Positions 14,078 through 18,027 of a DNA stretch of 18,027 nt are shown one piece after another. Location of the stretch: positions 1 through 18,027 of the forward strand of contig CAKTHW010000029.1 of the NCBI GenBank assembly GCA_934565425.1, given 5' to 3'. This DNA is from an uncultured Oscillospiraceae bacterium. GTDB taxonomy: Bacteria; Bacillota; Clostridia; Oscillospirales; Oscillospiraceae. The translations under genes were made by a program, and so were the position numbers. Positions within the stretch are counted from its first letter, which is position 1; each line of letters opens with the position of its first letter. Under the pieces are notes generated by a model that had not been told where the DNA came from, searched no databases, and was given only the letters and a program-made list of their open reading frames with translations.

Positions 14078-14986
14078 ATGTATAAGCTTATCATCCCGAT
14101 CATTTTGATCATTCTGGTGTTGTTGGTCTTGGCCAAGAACATCGTCATCGTACAGCAGTCCCGTGCCTACGTCGTGGAACGGCTGGGCGCTTTCCAGGCA
14201 GTCTGGGGGGTGGGCATTCACCTGAAGATCCCCTTCATCGAACGGGTGGCCCGCAAGGTCTCCCTGAAGGAACAGATTGCAGACTTCCCCCCTCAGCCGG
14301 TCATCACCAAGGACAACGTCACCATCCAGGTGGACACCGTCCTGTTCTTCCAGATCACCGACCCCAAGCTGTATGCCTATGGTGTGGAACACCCCATGGC
14401 TGCCATTGAAAACCTGACTGCCACCACCCTGAGAAACCTCATCGGCGACCTGGAACTGGACCAGTCCCTGACCAGCCGTGACATCATCAACGCCAAGATG
14501 CGGGTCATCCTGGACGAGGCCACGGACCCCTGGGGCATCAAGGTCAACCGGGTGGAGCTGAAGAACATCATGCCGCCCAGAGAGATCCAGGACGCCATGG
14601 AGAAGCAGATGAAGGCAGAGCGGGAACGCCGCGAAGCCATCCTCCAGGCGGAAGGCCAGAAGCAGAGCCAGATCCTGGTGGCGGAAGGCGAGAAGCAGTC
14701 CCTGGTGCTCCGTGCAGAAGCTGCCAAGGAAGCAAAGCTGCTGGAAGCCGAAGCACAGGCACAGGCTATTTTGAAGGTACAGCAGGCACAGGCTGACGCC
14801 TTGAAGCTGCTGAACGAAGCCGCACCCAACGAACAGGTGGTCAAACTCAAGAGTCTGGAAGCCTTCCAGGCAGCCGCCAACGGCAAGGCCACCAAGATCA
14901 TCATCCCCAGCGAGATTCAGGGTCTGGCCGGTCTGGCCGCCGGCCTGAAGGGCATCGTGGAGAAGGATGAACCTGCCGCTAAGTAA
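14078..14986 (+). CDS. SPFH/band-7 (stomatin/QmcA-type) membrane protein
   Basis: A 302-aa protein anchored by one N-terminal helix (residues 3-20), followed by a band-7/SPFH domain (about 22-185; RAYVVERLGAFQAVWGVGIH, then TKDNVTIQVDTVLFFQI) and a long coiled coil (about 190-265) rich in Glu-Ala repeats such as AEGEKQSLVLRAEAAKEAKL. A short Gly/Ala-rich tail ends it. Such proteins oligomerise into large membrane cages or microdomain scaffolds and bind membrane proteases such as FtsH. AAAGGAG (14066-14072) lies 5 nt before the ATG. It is cotranscribed with nfeD, the usual pairing. The gene is closed by a terminator. Confidence 0.94.
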   Translation: MYKLIIPIILIILVLLVLAKNIVIVQQSRAYVVERLGAFQAVWGVGIHLKIPFIERVARKVSLKEQIADFPPQPVITKDNVTIQVDTVLFFQITDPKLYAYGVEHPMAAIENLTATTLRNLIGDLELDQSLTSRDIINAKMRVILDEATDPWGIKVNRVELKNIMPPREIQDAMEKQMKAERERREAILQAEGQKQSQILVAEGEKQSLVLRAEAAKEAKLLEAEAQAQAILKVQQAQADALKLLNEAAPNEQVVKLKSLEAFQAAANGKATKIIIPSEIQGLAGLAAGLKGIVEKDEPAAK

Positions 14987-14997
14987 TGACACACAAC

Positions 14998-15028
14998 AAA
15001 AAAGAGGATGCCTCGGCATCCTCTTTTT
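14998..15028. terminator. Bidirectional intrinsic terminator
   Basis: A 13-bp stem (14999-15011 with 15016-15028) with a CTCG loop, flanked by an A-run and a T-run. It separates the nfeD-SPFH operon from the convergent WYL regulator. Confidence 0.9.
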
Positions 15029-15033
15029 CTTAT

Positions 15034-16017
15034 TTATATGGTCAAGTAGTTCAGCTGAATCTGCTCCAGCTGCTCCTTCATCCCCCTGGCCACATCCTCC
15101 GGCCCCAGGATGGTCACACCGTTGCCCAGGCCGAAAATCCAGCCATAAAACTGCGGGCTGACGGCCACCTGCACCAAGGCGGTGAAGTGACTGTCGTCCT
15201 CCGGTGTGATATGCACCGCCTCTCCGAACCGGTCGATGATGACGTGGGAGAAGCAGTTGCTGCAGCGGAGCAGCACATCCCGCTCCTCGCCTTTGAACAT
15301 CCCGAAGTGGATACTGGCGTAGCGTCCCAGGTCGAAGGATTCATAAATTTCCTCCCCGTCCCGGCTCAGCTCGGTCACCTGAATGTCCAGCATCTTGTCC
15401 ACCCGGAAGTGTTTGATCTCCTGGGCAGTTCCATCGTATGCGGTCAGGTAGTAGTTCTCGTCGCTGCACAGCAGGGCATAGGGACTCATCTGATAAACTG
15501 CGCCGTCGTGGCGGAGCACCTTTCTGCCGTGGATGTTGTAGTCGAAGTAGCGGAAGGTGATCTGCCGCTTTTCGTTGATGGCGTTATGGATGGCGTCGAT
15601 GTTGTAATAGACGCTCTCATTCATGCTCTTCACCCGTCCGGCTACAAAGACCTGCCGCTGCAAGGTCTGGGCACCATAGGCAGAGGTCTGCTGCTCCAAT
15701 TTGTGGATGAGCTCATGGCTTTTCTTCACCGTGATAAACCGACTGGACTGCACCGCGTCCACCAGCAGTTTGAGTTCCGCCAGCTGGAAGTCTCGTTCAC
15801 CCAAGTAATACCCTCTCCCACGCTGGAGGACAATGTCATAGCCCTGGTTCCGCAGGGTCTCCACATCACCATACACGCTCTTCCGTTCCGCCATGATTCC
15901 GTTGGCTTGGAGCTTATCCAGCAGCTTTGGGACGGACAGCGGATGGTTCTCATCGCTCTCCCGCTGGAAGATATGGAGCAAAAGCAGGAGCTTTTCTTTG
16001 TGCTGATTCTTTGACAT
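15034..16017 (-). CDS. WYL-domain transcriptional regulator
   Basis: A 327-aa regulator. An N-terminal winged helix (about 1-70; SVPKLLDKLQANGIMAERKSVYGDVETL) is followed by a WYL domain (about 140-220) with ITFRYFDYNIHGRK, the SPYALLCSDENYYLTAYD core and HFRVDKM, and a C-terminal WCX-type extension to the end. WYL domains sense nucleic acids or nucleotides, and such regulators often control defence, DNA-damage or metabolic genes. No dedicated target is adjacent: pta upstream has its own terminator. The start at 16017 is preceded by a G-rich GGGGGG tract about 7 nt away. The gene appears monocistronic. Confidence 0.9.
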   Translation of the reverse strand: MSKNQHKEKLLLLLHIFQRESDENHPLSVPKLLDKLQANGIMAERKSVYGDVETLRNQGYDIVLQRGRGYYLGERDFQLAELKLLVDAVQSSRFITVKKSHELIHKLEQQTSAYGAQTLQRQVFVAGRVKSMNESVYYNIDAIHNAINEKRQITFRYFDYNIHGRKVLRHDGAVYQMSPYALLCSDENYYLTAYDGTAQEIKHFRVDKMLDIQVTELSRDGEEIYESFDLGRYASIHFGMFKGEERDVLLRCSNCFSHVIIDRFGEAVHITPEDDSHFTALVQVAVSPQFYGWIFGLGNGVTILGPEDVARGMKEQLEQIQLNYLTI

Positions 16018-16213
16018 GATTGATCCCCCCTTATTTACATTTTCTCACAGGTTATGTCCAGAAAAACGGACTAAGGGGGTGGAGCGGAGGAAAACGACCT
16101 CTTTTTTCACGGGTTTCCTGCTTTTTGTGCTCCATGAAGCAAAGAATCTCCGTTTTTGGGTGTAAAAAACCCGCCTGACAGGGTTCTGCCAGGCGGGTTG
16201 ATGATTTGCAATG
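16018..16213. other. Intergenic region between pta and the WYL gene
   Basis: It contains the pta terminator at 16164-16199. The remainder (16018-16163) presumably carries the WYL promoter, but I found no convincing one. A small GAGG/CCTC hairpin with a T6 run lies near 16085-16110 on the plus strand, too weak to call. I see no gene. Confidence 0.4.
16164..16199 (-). terminator. Intrinsic terminator of pta
   Basis: Read on the minus strand, arms 16199-16190 and 16177-16168 pair over 10 bp. The stem continues through a G-U pair and CAG/CTG to an AACC loop, followed by a six-T run. The G-U pairing works only on the minus strand, matching transcription of pta. Confidence 0.88.
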
Positions 16214-17194
16214 TTATGCCAGAGCTGCGGTGATGATAGCCATGGAGTAGACTTCTTCTGCGTTGCAGCCACGGGACAGGTCGTTGACGGGAGCGTTCAG
16301 ACCCAGCAGGATGGGGCCGTAAGCGTTGAAGCTGCCCAGACGCTGTGCGATCTTGTAGCCGATGTTGCCGGCGTTGATGTCAGGGAAGACAAAGGTGTTG
16401 GCATAGCCAGCCACTTCGGAGTCGGGGCACTTGATGCGAGCGACACGAGGTGCCACAGCGGCGTCGAACTGGATCTCGCCTTCGATGGGCAGGTCGGGGT
16501 GCAGTTCCTTGCACTTGTGAGCGGCGTTGTGCATCTTGTCCACGTCTTCGCCGGAGCCGGAACCGTGGGTGGAGTAGCTCAGGAAAGCGACCTTGGGGTC
16601 CACGCCAAAGACGCGGGCGCAGTTTGCGGTTTCAGCAGCGATCTCTACCAGGTCATCTTCGTTGGGCTTGATGTTGATGGCGCAGTCACCCATGGCCAGG
16701 ACTTCTTCCTTACCACTTGCAGCGCCACGGACCAGGATGAAGCAAGAAGAGACGATCTTGTTGCCGGGCTTGGTCTTGATGAGCTGGAGGGCGGGACGGA
16801 CGGTATCAGCGGTGGAGTAGGTAGCGCCGCCCAGCAGAGCGTCAGCCTTGCCCATCTTCACCAGCATGGTGCCGAAGTAGTTGCCCTGCTTGAGCACCTG
16901 CAGAGCTTCTTCGGGGGTCATGCCCTTGCTCTTACGCAGCTCGCACAGTTCAGCGACCATTTCGTCCATTTCGGGATAGTTATCGGGGTCAACGATCGTT
17001 GCGCCACGGATGTTGTAGCCAGCTTCTTCGGAAGCGGTCTGGATCTCATCGGGGTTGCCGACCAGAATGGGCTGCAGGAAATAACCAGCCAGCAGACGGG
17101 AAGCGGCTTCCAGGATACGGGGGTCGGTGCCTTCGGTAAAGACAATTTTCTTGGGATTCGCCTTCAGACGATTGATCATTTCACCAAAAACCAT
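16214..17194 (-). CDS. pta: Phosphate acetyltransferase
   Basis: A 326-aa enzyme interconverting acetyl-CoA plus phosphate with acetyl phosphate plus CoA, the step before acetate kinase in acetate-forming fermentation. The protein is the short single-domain form (about 320-330 residues). Family blocks visible: KIVFTEGTDPRILEAA near the start, LLGGATYSTADTVRPALQ, VLAMGDCAINIKPN, VAFLSYSTHGSGSG, and the C-terminal NIGYKIAQRLG and GPILLGLNAPVNDLSRG. AGGAGG (17202-17207) lies 7 nt upstream of the ATG. Acetate kinase is not adjacent in this window. Codon use is biased and the ribosome-binding site strong, consistent with high expression. The leader is long (about 130 nt) with a hairpin at 17242-17278. 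Confidence 0.95.
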   Translation of the reverse strand: MVFGEMINRLKANPKKIVFTEGTDPRILEAASRLLAGYFLQPILVGNPDEIQTASEEAGYNIRGATIVDPDNYPEMDEMVAELCELRKSKGMTPEEALQVLKQGNYFGTMLVKMGKADALLGGATYSTADTVRPALQLIKTKPGNKIVSSCFILVRGAASGKEEVLAMGDCAINIKPNEDDLVEIAAETANCARVFGVDPKVAFLSYSTHGSGSGEDVDKMHNAAHKCKELHPDLPIEGEIQFDAAVAPRVARIKCPDSEVAGYANTFVFPDINAGNIGYKIAQRLGSFNAYGPILLGLNAPVNDLSRGCNAEEVYSMAIITAALA

Positions 17195-17241
17195 ATTGAT
17201 TCCTCCTAAATGTTATCAAGCACATAGATGACAGAATAAAG

Positions 17242-17278
17242 CGGGAAAATCTCTGTTCCCCAACAAAGAGCATTCCCG
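17242..17278 (-). promoter_or_regulatory. Stem-loop in the pta leader
   Basis: The outer arms CGGGAA (17242-17247) and TTCCCG (17273-17278) enclose an inner pairing of CTCTGTT (17251-17257) with AACAAAGAG (17262-17270, two-base bulge) around a CCCC loop on the plus strand. It lies in the inferred pta 5' leader, about 50 nt before the start codon. It could be a stability or regulatory element. No T-run follows, so it is not a terminator. Confidence 0.4.
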
Positions 17279-17328
17279 TTACCCGCTGGGACATGGAAAG
17301 GGCATATCCCATTGATTCGTTATGATAT

Positions 17329-17357
17329 AATCTACCACCTTTTCTTGCTAAAAGCAA
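17329..17357 (-). promoter_or_regulatory. Promoter of pta
   Basis: Minus strand TTGCTT (17357-17352), a 17-bp spacer and TAGATT (17334-17329). The -35 lies in a small inverted repeat, CTTGCT-AAA-AGCAAG (17344-17358). The transcript leader would be about 130 nt. Confidence 0.55.
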
Positions 17358-17374
17358 GTAGATTTGGGTGGATT

Positions 17375-17390
17375 TATACTAAAAAGTATA
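17375..17390. repeat. Palindrome between pta and the repeat array
   Basis: TATACTAAAAAGTATA has perfect 6-bp arms around AAAA. Each arm contains a TATACT -10-like box on one strand, but neither has a good -35 at the right distance. It could be an operator for the divergent pta and array promoters. Confidence 0.4.
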
Positions 17391-17454
17391 CCAAAAAAAG
17401 ATACAGTGATTTGTTGATTTTTTTGTTTTTCCGCTGGTTTCTTCCTGCTTTTTC

Positions 17455-17483
17455 TTTACAATTTCCTGATTTTACGGTACTAT
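17455..17483 (+). promoter_or_regulatory. Promoter reading into the repeat array
   Basis: TTTACA (17455-17460), a 17-bp spacer and TACTAT (17478-17483). Predicted start is near 17490, about 57 nt before the first repeat copy. TATATT at 17481-17486 is a better -10 by sequence but would need a 20-bp spacer. Confidence 0.5.
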
Positions 17484-17503
17484 ATTGAATATTCATCCAC
17501 TGA

Positions 17504-17530
17504 AATCCGATTTATATGATTAGTCGGATT
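17504..17530 (+). repeat. Inverted repeat in the leader of the array
   Basis: AATCCGA (17504-17510) and TCGGATT (17524-17530) are perfect 7-bp arms around a 13-nt loop, just after the predicted transcription start. It could be an RNA hairpin or an operator. Confidence 0.45.
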
Positions 17531-17546
17531 GTACAAAGTGTTTTTT

Positions 17547-17744
17547 CCCAGTCGATGTCCCATCGACCGGGAGCCCTTTTTGATTTCACTTGCTCGGCGG
17601 AACTGAATTCCGCCTGCGCCAAGGTTTTCCTCCGGAAAACGCTTGTGACGCCGCACTTGCGGCGGGCGCTTGTTTCGATTACTATTACTCTTTGCTAAAA
17701 GGAGATCACTTTATGAACCAGGAAAACATCCGCAATTTTGTTTT
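17547..17744 (+). repeat. 198-bp tandem repeat, copy 1
   Basis: The first unit of the array begins at CCCAGTCGATG after a T-run. Hairpins in order: GTCGATG-TCC-CATCGAC, then GGCGGAA-CTGAA-TTCCGCC (17596 on), GTTTTCC-TCC-GGAAAAC and CGCCGC-ACTT-GCGGCG, the last two enclosed by GCGCC/GGCGC. It ends with AAAGGAG and the start of a small ORF. It differs from copy 2 by about eight substitutions and two 1-nt indels in T-runs (five T after AGCCC instead of six, one extra T near 17677). The upstream sequence does not contain the ORF's first 11 codons, so this copy has no complete ORF ending in it. Confidence 0.9.
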
Positions 17745-17805
17745 CCCAGTCAATGTCCCATCGACCGGGAGCCCTTTTTTGATTTCACTTGCTCGGCGGA
17801 AGTGA
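17713..17805 (+). CDS. 30-aa small ORF spanning repeat copies 1 and 2
   Basis: Hypothetical peptide starting MNQENIRNFVFPVNVPS and ending SPFLISLARRK. AAAGGAG (17698-17704) lies 8 nt before the ATG, a near-ideal ribosome-binding site. The stop codon TGA (17803-17805) lies in the loop of the hairpin 17795-17813. The peptide is hydrophobic in the middle with a basic C-terminus and no signal peptide or known domain. It is repeated exactly 198 bp downstream with one synonymous change (Asn8 AAT to AAC) and one replacement (Asn14 to Asp). It could be a real small protein, a leader peptide controlling RNA folding, or a by-product of a structured RNA. Confidence 0.5.
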   Translation: MNQENIRNFVFPVNVPSTGSPFLISLARRK

Positions 17806-17942
17806 ATTCCGCCTGCGCCAAGGTTTTCCTCTGGAAAACGCTTGTGACGCCGCACCTGCGGCGGGCGCTTGTTCGATTACTATTACTCTTTCTCAAAAGG
17901 AGATCACTTTATGAACCAGGAAAACATCCGCAACTTTGTTTT
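17745..17942 (+). repeat. 198-bp tandem repeat, copy 2
   Basis: The period is exactly 198 bp. The first hairpin is broken by one base: GTCAATG faces CATCGAC. The other structures are intact: GGCGGAA/TTCCGCC (17795-17801 with 17807-17813); a stem of CAAGGTTTTCC (17819-17829) with GGAAAAC and CTTG (17833-17844, one bulged G); CGCCGC/GCGGCG (17848-17853 with 17858-17863); and the closing pair GCGCC (17815-17819) with GGCGC (17864-17868). This is a three-way junction if the closing helix forms; C17819 is shared by two alternative pairings. Confidence 0.9.
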
Positions 17943-18003
17943 CCCAGTCGATGTCCCATCGACCGGGAGCCCTTTTTTGATTTCACTTGCTCGGCGGAAG
18001 TGA
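17911..18003 (+). CDS. 30-aa small ORF spanning repeat copies 2 and 3
   Basis: Second copy of the small ORF, beginning MNQENIRNFVFPVDVPS and ending SPFLISLARRK, with AAAGGAG (17896-17902) 8 nt upstream. It is 198 bp after the first, with Asp14 instead of Asn. The start, length, ribosome-binding site and stop in the hairpin loop are all conserved. No homologue is recognised. Confidence 0.5.
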   Translation: MNQENIRNFVFPVDVPSTGSPFLISLARRK

Positions 18004-18027
18004 ATTCCGCCTGCGCCAAGGTTTTCC
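17943..18027 (+). repeat. 198-bp tandem repeat, copy 3 (cut by window edge)
   Basis: The first 85 bp of a third unit. It is identical to copy 2 over this length except for the G that restores the first hairpin (GTCGATG/CATCGAC). The array continues beyond the window, so the number of copies and whatever lies after them are unknown. Confidence 0.88.

Larger units (their letters stand above)
17195..17546. other. AT-rich divergent control region between pta and the 198-bp array
   Basis: No gene is seen. It holds the pta ribosome-binding site, leader hairpin and promoter, the palindrome at 17375-17390, an AT-rich tract (17391-17475), the array promoter (17455-17483) and the leader hairpin at 17504-17530. 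Confidence 0.6.

Noticed and set aside
16032..16060. Minus-strand TGGACA-N17-TAAATA as the WYL gene promoter
   Set aside because: Good by sequence, but the predicted start near 16025 would leave most of the ribosome-binding site untranscribed, so it cannot easily drive translation from 16017.
17516..17698. 60-codon ORF running from the leader into repeat copy 1
   Set aside because: No ribosome-binding site before the ATG, and it is in a different frame from the conserved 30-aa ORF; it would translate the structured region.
17590..17805. 71-codon version of the small ORF, extended upstream through copy 1
   Set aside because: The extension begins at a non-ATG codon with no ribosome-binding site and reads through the hairpins, whereas the internal ATG at 17713 has an excellent site repeated in the next copy.
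17547..18027. CRISPR array
   Set aside because: The 198-bp units are contiguous and nearly identical along their whole length; there are no short repeats with unique spacers.

Overview
The window looks like a chromosomal segment of a GC-rich, low-oxygen Firmicute, probably an Oscillospirales-type gut Clostridium. This is inferred from SigA-like promoters with 17-bp spacers, strong AGGAGG ribosome-binding sites, TTG/GTG starts backed by Shine-Dalgarno sequences, a LexA-type regulator with a Bacillus-type SOS box, a phosphate acetyltransferase and a gut-type ene-reductase. Species cannot be fixed from the sequence alone.

Layout. 1-1556 (-): asparagine synthetase cut by the window edge, divergent from an orphan 8-TM membrane protein (1751-2554, +). 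A bidirectional terminator follows, then a two-gene unit on the minus strand: a LexA-like regulator and a histidine phosphatase (3745-2608). Divergent from this is a MarR regulator plus a heterodimeric ABC exporter operon (3956-8149, +). Two minus-strand regulators come next: an XRE-type HTH protein with a membrane domain (9190-8192) and a CRP/FNR-family regulator (10010-9339). The CRP/FNR gene is divergent from a 645-aa Old-Yellow-Enzyme-type ene-reductase (10236-12173, +). A THUMP-domain rRNA methyltransferase (13423-12293, -) is divergent from an NfeD/SPFH membrane-microdomain pair (13603-14986, +). A WYL regulator (16017-15034, -) and phosphate acetyltransferase pta (17194-16214, -) follow. 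The right end (17547-18027) is a tandem array of a 198-bp repeat that runs out of the window.

How the parts work together. Several regulator-target pairs have visible operators. A perfect 13-bp palindrome sits just after the MarR/ABC promoter. A perfect 16-bp palindrome is centred near -42 of the ene-reductase promoter, next to the divergent CRP/FNR gene. A LexA-box-like site touches the -35 of the lexA-like gene. The LexA-like protein itself lacks the Ala-Gly cleavage site, the Ser nucleophile and the Lys base of normal LexA, so it should not self-cleave.

The most unusual element is the 198-bp repeat array. Each unit folds on paper into several hairpins, including a three-way junction. Across each unit boundary runs a 30-codon ORF with a strong ribosome-binding site, whose stop codon lies in a hairpin loop. 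The hairpin substitutions between copies 1 and 2 fall mostly in loops. A promoter precedes the array. I do not recognise it as a known RNA family.
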